In this document: positions 22,803 through 34,470 of the stretch, piece by piece
Position numbering within the stretch: the first letter of the stretch is position 1
Layout of the letters: every line of letters starts with the position of its first letter
NCBI RefSeq assembly: GCF_020360975.1
Contig: NW_025408669.1
Span: 6,696,001-6,760,000 of the forward strand
DNA length: 64,000 bases
Source of the DNA: Hirsutella rhossiliensis
Lineage: Eukaryota > Ascomycota > Sordariomycetes > Hypocreales > Ophiocordycipitaceae
Direction of reading: 5' to 3'
The notes under the pieces: model-generated
Databases searched by the model: none
Seen by the model: only the letters and a program-made list of their open reading frames with translations
Told to the model about the DNA's origin: nothing
Translations under genes and position numbers: made by a program

Positions 22803-25800
22803 CGGGGCGTTGTGGCTAGGCCACCTCTTCAGGGCGTTTGGAGGCTATACAGGGGCAGAAGCTGGCGTCTCCCAAGCCGTGTCTGTTGGAACTGCCGAAC
22901 TCTCCTTTATTTCTCCACTCCCTTTTGGGCCGCAGGCCCTGCGCTGACCGGGCCTGAGCTGGCGGCAGTGTATTCGAGGCGCACACGCATTGCGCCAAGC
23001 CCATGCGGGCCAAGCTCTCGATGGTGAGCACATGGCCGAAGGGGGCAGTCGTTGCGAAAGTACAGTAAAGCGGTAGCAGATAGATCGGGGCTTACTCATA
23101 GAGCGGCGGCGAGTCGGATCTGTAGAATCTAGACTTTGGGGCTTTTTCTTGTCCTTTGCTTGCTGGCCTCTTTTCGGAGCAGCGCTGATGCGCCGGGCTG
23201 ACCGGCCCTTTGTGTTGCATGCAAAAAGTCTACGGATAATTACAGTGCTTTTATATCGAGTGCGAAGTGTCGTCTCACGAGGCACCAAACAAGCCAACTA
23301 ACAGGCCTACATGGTTGTCTTTTCGGCCCGCATGGCCATGCTGGGGCAGTGCCGGAGGAGGAGCGCAGCAGGATGCAAAGACGCCGACGTCGGCTGTCGG
23401 AGGCGTCTTTGCCACCGCCTGGGATCGGCGGGCGTGGATGGTTGGTCCTTGTCCTGGCGAGGCTTGAAGTCGACGAGAGGGGTCCCCTTCCAACAAGACT
23501 TGTCGCAAGGGATCAACGCTCTGATGGCATGGTGATGTACTGTACTGATGCTGCGAGCACACGTGCTGGACTGCACATGCACTTGTTGGCATATACATGC
23601 TGTATGTACAGTGCATACAAGTCATCCAGACTTGCCGAGGCAACGCCGCTGCTGCTATTATCCGTGACGTTGTAATATTTGCGGCAACCGAGAGCCAGGC
23701 GGGAGGAGGTTGTGGTTGTGGGGGGGGAGGGAAGATAGCGAGTGACAAAGCAAAGCAACGTCGTGGGGGTGAGGCATTTGTGTTGTCTGTCAGGAAAGGG
23801 TCCAAGATGAGGGGGCTTGGGTTGGAGTCGCTGACGGGCACAGCAGTATTTACATGCACACACGCCTCGGTACGCTACTTGATGCAACTACAGTACCGGT
23901 ACGGTACAACGAGCGGAAATGGTCTCTATCTAGGTATCTCCCTATCCGTACTTTGAGAGCCCGTACTTTGAGAGCAAAGGGGGGTGGGTGACGGTCCCGG
24001 GACGCCGAGGCGGGCCGGCGACGGCGTGCTTCCTGCCAGGCCAAGCAAGCCATCCGCCGACATGGCCCTGCTGATGTGGGCGTGCCCTTATGCGCATGTT
24101 ACGCCGCGCATGGCGGCTGTGGGACCATTTTGATTTTTTTTGTTTCCTTTTTTCTTCCTCGCCACCTTTGTTGCTGTTGTCGCTGCAAGCCTAGCCTAGC
24201 CACGGGGGCGTCGAATGGGAGGGAAAAGTGCTCGGCTGTAGCCAGTGGCCTGGCCTGTAAGCCCGTGCTGGAGCGTGCGCTGTAGTGTGCGCTAGAGCCC
24301 GGAGGCACAGTTGGGTATCATCCCGTGGGAGGGAACATGGCCGGGCGTCAGAGAAAGAAAGCAGCAGGGCTCGTGATGGCGGTGCGTGCACATTGTTGGC
24401 CCAGACGATAAATCTCCGTATGATATGCGCGTGCGAGTCCTTGTTGAGAGGCAGCATGGACAGACTTGCCGTTGCATTGCCGCGCACAGTGGTCCTGGAA
24501 CCTCGTGGGTACTGGTAGCCGCTTGGTGTACCCGCGTGGAGGTACCTATGTGCTCCGTAACGACGAGGCAATTCGCCCGCTAGGTACTGTAGGTATTCAC
24601 GTCAGCCGATATGATGATGATGATGTTGCTATTCTTGACGCCTGCCCATGGCTTCACACACACGCAAGCCAGATACAGTCCGCACGGCACGGAGTACAAT
24701 GGCATCGTCCATGCGTCAGCGTGCACGGGGCGCCTTGGAACGCGTCGCCCGCCCGTCTCGCAACTCTTGCAGGGCAAGAGGGGGGAGCAGCATGAATCAA
24801 ACCACCAGCGACATGCTGGTTGGGGAAAGGACGAATCGTCGGAACCCCCTTTTGTTCGCGTCCTGTCGGCAGCCCAGCTAACGTACTGCCTACCTACTGG
24901 AAGAGGAGAGGACTGCAGGTAGCATGTGGCCCACATTCGGTCATGGTCCAGTCGACGAAAAAAGGGGTCGAGACATCTCGGTGCAGACATTCGCGGGAGC
25001 CCAGTATAGCGTGACGATGATGCCTGGCCGATGATGGGATGCACGGAAAGTAAGCGAGACGGCTGTTCCTGGTGCTGACGAGACAGACGACGAATAGCCA
25101 CGGTTACTCGGACTCGGAGCACCGCGCCTCGGGTTTTTTTTTGAGCCCTCCTCATTCAGGAGATGGCCGTGGTGATGGATGCTTGGGATAATTGACTCTG
25201 CAAACCTTGGAAGCCGCCCCTCGGAAGCCGCCCCCGCTAATAAGCAGGCCCGGCAGCACCGTGTGGACGGCGCTCTCGGCACAGGCTGGCTTTGACTTGT
25301 GACTTGTGTCACTCCACCTGGAATCCGCTCATTCCATCGCCGCGACCGATGCCTTCCACGACAGGGCTGGACGTGGTCCCTTTGCTCGTTCCCTTGTGCT
25401 TGCTGTGAAGACGTCGCCACTGACTCTTTTTGCCCTTGCGAGCCAGCGTCGGCAACTTTCTACCCGTCTCCCTTTTTTCTTTTTTCTTGGTCCGTCATCA
25501 CCATGGGCGGCGGGTTTCTGCTGGCGGGAGGGCTTTGGACGCGAGTTTAGCCACTTCGGCTCGGGTACTTGAACCTTTAGCCATGACGGTGATATCTGCA
25601 CACACGTACTTGCCAGATCTCTCTCTACTTTGCATGTCTCGATAAACGCTTTCCTGATCAACAGGTATCGAGCTAGACAGTGTCAAGTGGTGCTTCGTTC
25701 GACCGTAATGCCCTGGGCCCTCCAGGTGACGAGGCCGGCCCAGGGGAGAAGCCGCAGGCCAACTCAGTGGACTGGCCACCATCCATACCACGAGGTACCC

Positions 25801-26151
25801 GGGTAACCCAGCGCCCAGCGCCCAGCACCCAGCACCAGGCCAGCGCCGGACCACTCGCAGCGCACCTCCACCACACACCACCGCCGCCTCCTCCTCTCAG
25901 GGCAAAGTGCTCTCAACCTGCTCCCTCCCCGTTTTCTTCGCCTCTCCTCCCCTCTCCTCCTCCTCCTCCCCCCCCCGTGGCGCGACTCCCCTGCTCGCCC
26001 ATCTGGAAACCCTTGTCCTCCTCTCTCGTCGTCGACTGCTACGAGCCATTCCACCGAACAAAACGGCCACCGGGGCAGAGACGCTCAGCCAAACTCTCCC
26101 AGAAGTCACCCCGCCTGCACCCGCAGCAAGGGGGCAATTCACGCAGCGAGC
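22803..26151. other. Long (3.3 kb) gene-free region upstream of the LAMMER kinase
   Basis: No convincing gene. It contains many short tandem motifs: a doubled 16-mer built on cgtactttgagagc (about 23,947-23,980), a GTACCGGTAC palindrome (about 23,895), an ATG/ATC triplet run (24,609-24,625), (cccagcg/cccagca)n at 25,808-25,850, and very C/T-rich runs at 25,880-26,010 just before the kinase leader. A minus-strand micro-ORF with a TATAAAAG box upstream (ATG at about 23,220) is noted separately. A long regulatory region or leader for the kinase is the simplest reading. Confidence 0.45.
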
Positions 26152-28628
26152 ATGTCGACGCCCACGACGACCGTCGCCACGCTGCCTCGCTATCACTCCC
26201 ACTCCCACTACCACCACCCGCCGCCCTATCCGCACCAGACCCCGACCCAGAGCCAGCATCATAGCAGCAACGCCCTGGGCTCCGCTGCCAACTACTGCTC
26301 CTTGCCTGGCTTTGTCCTGCCCCCGGCCACGCCTTCGTCGACATCTTCGTCGGCCGCTGCCGCCGCCGCCGCCGCCGCCGCTCGTCTGTTGCCCTTCTAC
26401 CAGCCCGTCAGCAACGCAGCCTCGTCCTCGACGGATGCCCTGGCCCCGTCCTCGGTCGCTCAACTCCAGTCGTCAGCGCCGCCTCGCCCCCCACCGCATG
26501 GCCTTCACCGCAGCCTTGCCGACGACCACCACAAACAACAAATCCCATCCCCGGCCCCTCGCCATCTCGAGAGCCACTCGTCGACAATGTCGAGCACTGC
26601 CGCCCTCAACGACCAGCCCTCGCGGAAACGCCGCCGCTCCCGCGAGCCCGACTGGAACACCTTTTACAGAAATGGCCTCCCCAGCGAGGTCATTGTCATT
26701 GACGACACCCCGGAGCCCGAGGCCAACATGGGCCGCAAAATGGTCAACGCCGCACCTCGCGACCTGACCACGCAGCAGCCGGCAAAGAGGATGCGACGGG
26801 ACGACGTCCTCGAGGCCACCCCCCGCAATGCCGGCTATCACGTTCAATATGCCGCGTCACACAACAACACGCCCCTTCAGAACTCTACCCCCATCGGCTC
26901 CACCCTCTCGAGCGTCCGTACCAACTCGGCACTGCATACCACGGCACCTACCTCGCTCTCCTCCAACAGCCAGTACGAGGATGTCCAGGCGCCGCTCAAG
27001 CGGAAGCGCACTCGTCAGCAGGTCGCCAACGAGGCCAAACGTCGAGACGTCGACGGGCTGGGCGATGCTTTCTTCACCTACAAACCCCCGCCCTACTCAC
27101 CCAAGAAGGCCTCGGATGTCCACGTCCGTGTCGTCCACGATGTCAGTCCTCCTTGTCCATTCAATCCTGTCCGTGGCCCGGAATTCGGTGACTAACCTTG
27201 TGTCCTATTCAGCGCCTTCACGATAAGAATTACAAGGTCGACGACGAGGATGGCCATTACATCGTGGTGCCCGATGCCGAGTTGACCGACAAATGTGGGT
27301 GGACAGCCCCGTCTCAACGTGCGACACATGCCTGACAACTTTCACAGATCAAATCACGCGTCTGCTCGGACAGGGAACCTTTGGAAAGGTCGTGCAAGCC
27401 CGTGACCGCAGGCGCAACAAGCTCGTCGCCATCAAGATTATCCGCTCGGTCCAGAAATATCGCGATGCTTCGAGGATCGAGCTCCGGGTGCTAGCCACGC
27501 TCAAGGCCAACGACGAGGAGAACCGGAACCGGTGCATCCACCTGAGGGATTGCTTCGATTACCGTGGCCACATCTGCATCGTCATGGATCTTCTCGGTCA
27601 GAGCGTGTTTGACTTTCTCAAGGGCAACAGCTTTGTGCCTTTTCCTAACAGCCAGATCCAGAGCTTTGCTCGCCAGCTCTTCACCAGCGTTGCCTGTAAG
27701 TGCCCCTGCAACCTGCTTGACACGGCCCGTTCTGACTTGGCGATTCAGTCCTTCATGACCTCAACTTGATCCACACGGACTTGAAGCCTGAGAATATCCT
27801 TTTGTGGGATAACTCTTATCAGACTTTTACCTATAATCGCAAAATTCCTTCTTCATCTTCCACCATCAGCCGCCAAGCCACGCAACGTCGAGTCCTGCTC
27901 GACACGGAAATCCGCCTCATCGACTTTGGCTCGGCCACGTTTCAAGATGAATATCATTCTTCGGTCGTGTCTACCAGGCACTACCGCGCTCCCGAAATCA
28001 TTCTCGGGCTAGGCTGGTCTTACCCCTGTGATATTTGGAGCATCGGGTGTATCCTCGTCGAGTTCTTTACCGGCGACGCCTTGTTCCAGACGCACGATAA
28101 CCTCGAGCACCTGGCCATGATGGAGGCCGTCGTGGGTCGACGTATTGACCCATATCTCGTCCAGGCAGTCAACAAGATGTCGACTCGCAGCGGTGGGAAT
28201 CCCGCGTCAAAGTAGGTCCCCCTTAAATGCACACGCCTTGCACGCCGGCTAACAGCGAACAGATATTTCAAGCGTCTCAAGCTGAGCTATCCTACCCCGG
28301 AAACCACGCGCGGATCTCGACGATTCGTCAAGGCCATGAAGCATCTTAACGTATGTTACCGCCCAGCCACTTGCTCGGCAGCCCGCGCTGACTGAGCGAA
28401 CAGGACGTGATTCCATCAAACACCGCCTTCTTTAAGAATTTCCTTGATTTGTTGAGCAAGATTTTCGTCTACGATCCCGCGCAGCGCATCACCGCCAAGG
28501 AGGCTCTGAACCACCCGTGGTTCAAGGAGATGGCTGTTCCTGACGACGGGACTGAGGCGGCAAAGATTCGGCTGGAGCGGAGACGAGCCGAGCAGGAGCA
28601 CTTGCGGCAAGCCCATTATGTCGGCTGA
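26152..28628 (+). CDS. LAMMER-type dual-specificity protein kinase (CLK/Kns1/Lkh1 family)
   Basis: Six exons: 26152-27141, 27213-27294, 27348-27695, 27749-28211, 28263-28350 and 28404-28628, with introns of 71, 53, 53, 51 and 53 nt; 731 aa. The first 330 residues are low-complexity with His/Tyr, Ala and basic ([15 protein letters not shown]) stretches, likely nuclear localisation signals. The kinase domain follows: GQGTFGKV glycine loop; AIKII lysine; HTDLKPENI catalytic loop; [14 protein letters not shown]; and the family signature [11 protein letters not shown]. All six exons join without frame loss. LAMMER kinases phosphorylate SR-type splicing factors and regulate nutrient response and morphogenesis in fungi. 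An unusual feature is the long gene-free region upstream. Confidence 0.95.
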
Positions 28629-29713
28629 GAGATGGCCGCCAGACGCAACGGCAGCCCCGAATTCGCACTCTCTTTCGACGATCCAACGAGCATGACGGAG
28701 CTGAGAGTTTGGCCTCCATTGGCAGCGGACAATGGTGGAGAGGCGACAAGACCTACTGGGAAACCGTGCCGGCCCAAAAACGGCCGCTGTACTCTAGTGC
28801 GTTAGCTGCAGTGCCCGTCTTGTCGTGTCTCGCCTTTCGTTCTTTATCTCTTTTGTCCCCCTCCCCCCTTTATTTTGTCCACCGAAACGCCACTTGGAAG
28901 TGGTGCTGCTCTGTCGTGGCGGTCGAGGGGATGTCACTGGCTTCGGGGCTCCCCTCTTGGTTCTCTATCATCTGCCCACCATCTGAAGCCGGGGAGTACA
29001 GCGAGGACAAAGTGTGGCCGTGCCAAAACTAATATATGCCTCTACCTGTCCCGCATACGGTGAAGGGTTCTCGCGAGTGAAGGAAAGTGGTCGCTTCCGT
29101 TACGAAGCCGATGGTCTTGACGCGAGAGCATGGTTTGGGAATGTGCTTGCTGGGCGTACCTGAGGAACCAAACCGGGCTTGCGTTTCTCGCTCGTCACCA
29201 CGCTCGCTGGACTTTTGCGTTTGGCGGCTTGCGCAACGAGGCTCGGAGTGTCCAGCATGGCAACATGTCGGGGCTAGAGTGTCGCACTTGAGCCAAGCGG
29301 GGTTTTCTCGGGCGGAAGATGGGACGGGGGCTGAGGGAGTGTGGGCTTGAGGGGGTTGCTTGCTCGGACGGGGACGATGGACGGCCTTGACGCTCGCGGC
29401 GCGAGGTATCGTACGTGCGCCTCGGTGCCTAAACATGGCGCTGCTGGTCCCACGGGTTATCCAGCTCCTGGGCAATGCGCAGTGGGCAATGCTATCGTCT
29501 CGGCGGAAATACGGAAGAAGGAAGAGCGGTGGTTCGCGCAAGGGGGGGCGGGCGAGATTCGGCATTTACGTCCATGGGGCACGTGGGAGCCGGGTGCCTC
29601 GTCTGCTCGCATCTATATACGCTCCAAAACTCTTCGCCCCCTGCTTCTCATCCCCTTGCCGGGCCTCCCCCCCCCTCATCGATGGTCTGTCGACGAGCAC
29701 ACATGCCCGCCTC
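28629..29713. other. Convergent intergenic region
   Basis: Holds the 3' ends of the LAMMER kinase (+) and tRNase Z (-). No open frame with recognisable content and no RNA gene seen. Confidence 0.5.
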
Positions 29714-30162
29714 TCAGTCAGCCAGCCCCTCCAAGAGGGCCTGCACGGCGGGCACGTAGCACGCAGCATGCTGGAACTCGCCGAGGCGCACACGCATCAT
29801 GTCCAGCGCCAGCAGGACGCCCTGCTCGCCCTCCCCCGTCGTCCTCGTGAGGCTGTCGGCCTTGGAGTAGCGCTGGGAAAAGTGCGTGAGCAGGGTGCGG
29901 CGGGCCTGCATGTCGCGGGCGACGCCGAGGGCCTCGCCCATGGTCGAGTGCTTCTTTGCCCTGGCGTGGTCCTGGCGGTCGTCGCCAAAGGTGCACTCGT
30001 GCACGAGCAGGTGCGCGCCGCGGCACGCCTTGGCAAAGGCCGTCGACGGCCGGCAGTCGCCCGAGTAGGCGATGCGCAGGCCCGACGTGAGCTCGAGCTG
30101 CGTGCCGTACGAGCGCCAGCAGTGCGGCACGGGCACGCGCGTGATCGACGCGAGCCCCCAGG

Positions 30163-30199
<37 letters not shown>

Positions 30200-32476
30200 T
30201 GCAGCCATGGCCGCCAGGTCCTGCGCCGTCGTCACGTCGCGGTCCTTTCCCCTTGTCCAGGGACAGCTGGGGAAGCGGAGGCGGTGGAAGCCAAAGTCGT
30301 GGACCTGCGACAGCTCCTGCAGCATCGTACGGTAGCGGCCGATGCACGACATGGCCAGCGTCGCCGTGCTCTTGTCGCGGAGCGCCTGCTCGTACCACGC
30401 CTTGATGATGGCGACGGCGCCCGTGTGGTGGTCGGCGTGAACGTGGCTGATGACGATGCACCGCAGCCCGCGCAGCACCTCGGCCGTCTCGTCGGCGCCC
30501 AGTGCCCGCCGGATCTGACCGAGAGTGCCCTCGCCGCAGTCGAGGAGGTAGTTGCCGATGCCAGGCACGCGGATCAGCGTCCCGGACACGTTGCGGTACT
30601 TGCTGGGCACCGACGACCCGGTCCCGAGCGGGATGATCTCGGCGTCTCGGTTGGGAATGTCCCTTTCCATCTCTTCGACGCGGGCCAGGAAATCGGGGTC
30701 GGATGCCTGCGCCCTTGCCTTTTCGGCCAGCGCGAGCACCTCGCCGCCTATGCCATTGGAGGCTCCGACGAGGTCCGGAAAGGGGGCAATGGCCTGTTCT
30801 TGATGGACGATGCGGGGCATCAGCATCAGCTTCCTGCCGGCGCGTCCCAGCTCTATGGGCGATTCAGGGGGAGGCGCCGGGTATTTGACGGCGTTGTCGT
30901 AGTCGAGCAGCGGGAACCTCTGCGGGTCGATGCGCCGCAGCTTGACCTGGACCTCCGCGGGGCCGGGGTGCGTAATCATGTTGGGGCAGGTGTCGTCGGC
31001 GCAAAAGACATGCTTGACCTGCGGGTGCTTCTGGATAAAGGACTGGACGCGAGGATCCCCAGCCAGGCCGGGCCCCAGGATCCAGTACATCATGGCGATG
31101 TGGGCCATGAGCTCGGCACTTTGCCACTCGGGCCGCTCCATGAAAGCATCGACAAAGTCGTGGCTGGGGATGTCGGCGACGACGATGCCGTGGCCGGGCT
31201 GGCGCTCGCCGAGGACCATGTCTGGCGTCACCGTCGTGCCGTCCTTGCCCGGGACGCTCTCACCTACGGCCAGGCGCTTAAAGTCTTCCCTCTTGACGCC
31301 CAACTCCGTGGCGATGGGGGCATTGAACTTGCCCCTGCGGTCGTGACACTTCAGGACGTAGGACATGGACGTCTGGCCGTAGCACGTGGGCGATAGAGGA
31401 TAGTGGTTGATGGGCAGGCCGTCGTCGCTCGGGGACCCATCGCCGGGCGACGAGCCGGGGCCTTGAAACACCCAGGCTTTCCTGTCCGGGTCTGGCAGCG
31501 TCTGGCCGTCGGTGGCGTAGGGGCCCTTGTACGGGGAGAGCTTGCCTTGGTCGTCAACGATGGCTACATCGGTGGGTTTGAGCTGGCGGAGCCATCTAGA
31601 CGGAAGGACAGAGTTGTTTTTGTGGCTGCCGCTGAACATGACGTTTTGTACAATCATGGCGGCGACGTCGGGGTCGGAGAGGGTGGAACGCGGTTTGTAC
31701 GAGGCGGCGTCCGGCTCGTCGAGGCTGCTGTGACGGCGCTTTGGGGGGCTGCTGGAGCGGGCCGTCCGGACGGGGATCTTCCATACCCTGACGGCGTCAT
31801 CCTGCCAATCTGGATCCATGTTTTGGGCGTCGGCGGCCCTGGGGTCTGTGCGATGCTCGTGGGGCTGGACCTTGACGCTCTGGCGCAGGATGACGGCACG
31901 ACATGCGGCCAGGACGTGGCAGAGGTTGTCGCCGCCGTGGACAGTGACGCCGTTGTGTTGGACCTGCTTGAGGAGCTTGTTGCCCTGGGCCCTCCTCTCT
32001 TCATTCTCGGTCACGACATGCTCCTTGGCGGAGTCGATGCCGCCGCCGACGCTGAGCAGGTACCCGAGCAGGCCGCCAATCTCGTCCGAGCCGACGGGCC
32101 CGCTGAGGAAGACGTGCTCGGTGCCGCCGAGGTGGATCTTGCGGCTGCCAAAGGCGCGCTGGGTGCCGTCGGCGACGCGGCCGAGGATGTAGGAGCGCTT
32201 GTCGTGGTGGACGTAGATGCACGAGCCGGGGGTGTCGGCCGAGGGGACGGTGGCGAGCTCGACGGTGGTGGTCATGATGGTTGAGGGGCGGGAGGCGAGG
32301 TCCCAATGTTGCGGTGCGTGATGTCGGGACAGGCAGCCAAAAGGTCTTGGTCTGTCCAGGCGCTGCTGCTGCCGCTGTGTTCGACCGAGGGCTGTCGCGA
32401 CGACGACGAGGAGACGGCGGCGGTGGCTAAGGAGTGCAGATGAGAAGCTCAGGCCGCGCGTGGCCCATGGTTCCAT
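29714..32476 (-). CDS. TRZ1: Long-form tRNase Z (tRNA 3'-processing endonuclease)
   Basis: A single intronless frame of 920 aa from ATG 32476, or 853 aa from the internal ATG at 32275. Both halves of a tRNase Z-L are present: an N-terminal degenerate metallo-beta-lactamase half (CIYVHHDKRSYILGRVADG; VFLSGPVG) and a C-terminal catalytic half. The catalytic half has LDCGEGTLGQIRR, the zinc motif HVHADHHTG (first His about 678), SGDCRPS and HECTFGDD. The enzyme cuts the 3' trailer from pre-tRNA. A glycine run in the C-terminal half comes from a GCC triplet repeat at about 30,172-30,199. The first 67 residues are rich in Arg, Ser and Leu with almost no acidic residues and look like a mitochondrial presequence, suggesting nuclear and mitochondrial forms from two start codons. 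Confidence 0.94.
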
Positions 32477-33053
32477 CGGCAGCTTGGCCTACGTGCTGGT
32501 GAATGAGCGTGGTGGCTACCAGTGGCCGAGGAGAGTCGTTGGGGGTGGCATGGGCGTTGACGAGGCTGCTCTCGATGACTCGATGCCGAAGCCTTCGTTT
32601 TTTTTTGTCCTGGTCGTCTTGTACGTACCTTGAGTGGATGACTGTGCCCTGCCAAGCCTGCCTGTAGCTATAACTTTGCCCCACTCCGACCGATTACCAG
32701 CTTACATAATTCCCGAGTCAAACCACCCTGGCACCTGATGAGCTTCAGCGGCGACGACGGTAGGCAGTGAAGCGGGACAATTTTATACATGGCATTTCAG
32801 TATATTTCAAAAATTCAAGGGGCGTTGCTTGCCTCAAAACCATAATTCATCCGTGTTGTGTGGGGATTCTGCAGCCATTGATGGCCAGAATTGGATGACG
32901 TCTTCAATGCACGTCTCCTCTCCGTAACCCCGACCAATCATTTCAGCCTCAACTCGCTTCAATCCATTGCACGGTTCCAATCGACCGCTCATAGAAGCAA
33001 GACCCAACGTCGAAAAGGTATCGGTAAAAATAACATCCTCGTCGGGGCATCAC
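32477..33053. promoter_or_regulatory. Divergent promoter region (tRNase Z / flavin protein)
   Basis: No coding content. It has a CRE-like TGACGTC at 32896-32902 and a CCAAT box at 32934-32938, both upstream of the + strand flavin-protein gene. Whether they are used is untested. Confidence 0.45.
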
Positions 33054-34154
33054 ATGTCCTTCCGACCCGGCCTCTCCCGTGTCGTCATCCGCCTCCCCAT
33101 CGTCACTCACAGCCGAGCCTGCAGGAAAATGTCGGATCAAATCAAGAGAAACCCGCATCCCGACTTCAAAAAGGTTGAGGCCTCGCGCCCGGCCTGGGAC
33201 GACGCCTCGCGGTTCCGCTTTACCCGCACCGTCGACCCGGACTGGGCCTTTGGCCACGGCGCAAACCGCCTTCACCACCAGCCCTCTTCAACTTTCTCTT
33301 CCACGGCGACGGCAGGCTCCGATGGCAGCAGCAGCAGCAGCAAGCACATCGCCATCGACCCCTACGCCCCCGGCCGCCCAGACGTCTTCAACTACAAGCT
33401 GCTCATCTCCGGCATAGTCCCCCGGCCCATTGCCTTCCTCAGCACGCGCAGCGCCGACGGCTCGTCGACCAACCTGGCTCCATTCAGCTATTTCAACGTC
33501 ATGTCCCACGACCCGCCCCTCTTCGTCGTCGGCTTCGCCAGCGGCATCGACGCCGCTGTAGCCAAGGGAGCCAAGGACACGCTGCGTAACCTGGTCGAGA
33601 CGCGCGAGGCCGTCGTCAACATCATCAGCGAGTCCTTTCTCGAGGCCGCAAACGCCACCAGCATCGATGCTCCCTATGGCGTCAGCGAGTGGGATGTTGC
33701 TGGCTTGACTCCCGTGCGCGACTGCGAGACGGTGCGGTGCGCGCGAGTCGCCGAGGCTGTCTTTAGCGTCGAGGTTAAGGTCGACGAGCTCAAGGAGCAT
33801 GGGAGCAAGCGGGACCCGAGCAACAAGACGAGCACCATTGCCATTCTCGAGGGTACCAGGTTTTGGGTCCGCGAGGATGCGCTCAACGAGGAAAAGAACC
33901 TGATCGATCCCGCCGTAAGCTCTTCTCCCTGTCCCTGATGTTTCCTCTCTGCCTTGACGCAGATGCACTCTTATCTACCCTTGAGACAGCAGCGTTGGCT
34001 CACGGCAACACAGATCCTCAGACCCATCAGCCGCCTTGGTGGCATCAGCTACGCAAGGACAACCGAGGCCCTGGAACTCCCTAGGCCCAAGTTCGAGGAC
34101 CACCTCGGCGGCCACGAGGGGTTCGAAAAGCTCAAAAACTCAAAACGTTCATAA
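33054..34154 (+). CDS. Flavin-reductase-like FMN-binding split-barrel protein
   Basis: Two exons, 33054-33914 and 34014-34154 (99-nt intron). The protein is 333 aa from ATG 33054, or 308 aa from ATG 33129. The core matches the flavin reductase-like/DIM6-NTAB family: FNYKLLISGIVPRPIAFLSTRSADG, NLAPFSYFNVMSHDPPLFVVGF, ETREAVVNIISESF and, after the intron, LRPISRLGGISYAR. Members bind FMN and reduce flavins or act with monooxygenases; the substrate is unknown. Conserved sequence begins just after the second Met (MSDQIKRNPHPDFKKVEASRP), so 33129 may be the main start. The 25 residues between the two Mets are Arg-rich without acids and could be a mitochondrial presequence. A second in-frame acceptor at 33961-33962 would add 17 residues but would need a 48-nt intron. 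Confidence 0.88.
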
Positions 34155-34470
34155 TTATCCCATTCCGTCCGTCCCGCAAAACTAGATTCGACGAGACGGA
34201 CCTGTGTGCTCATGAAATTTCGTCGTACATTCGCATCGATCGCATGCCATCGTTTCTATGTAAAAAAAAGGACCCATTTCGAGACAGGTGGAGGACCCTC
34301 CGTAGCCTCGTGCGTTGGTCGTAAAACAACATGGGAGCAAAAATCACGCAGCGTGTTGGAGCACGCGCATGCTCCCAAACGCCACACCCAACGCCATACT
34401 ACGCCAGCCGTGGGTATATACTCCTTCTATATGGCGAGCCCAAGAGACTGAAAACTGCCTTTCCGTGCTT
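34155..34470. other. Convergent intergenic region
   Basis: Short gap between the 3' ends of the flavin-protein and phosphodiesterase genes. An A-run lies near 34,261-34,269. No gene is supported. Confidence 0.5.

Noticed and set aside
22845..23297. 150-aa minus-strand frame after the sideroflexin gene
   Set aside because: It overlaps the sideroflexin 3' side, is Arg/Pro/Ser-rich without a domain, and alternative frames are equally open.
29360..31396. 678-aa + strand open frame opposite tRNase Z
   Set aside because: Long only because of biased codon third positions in the real gene; composition is Arg/Ala/Val-rich and unordered, while tRNase Z zinc motifs are intact on the other strand.
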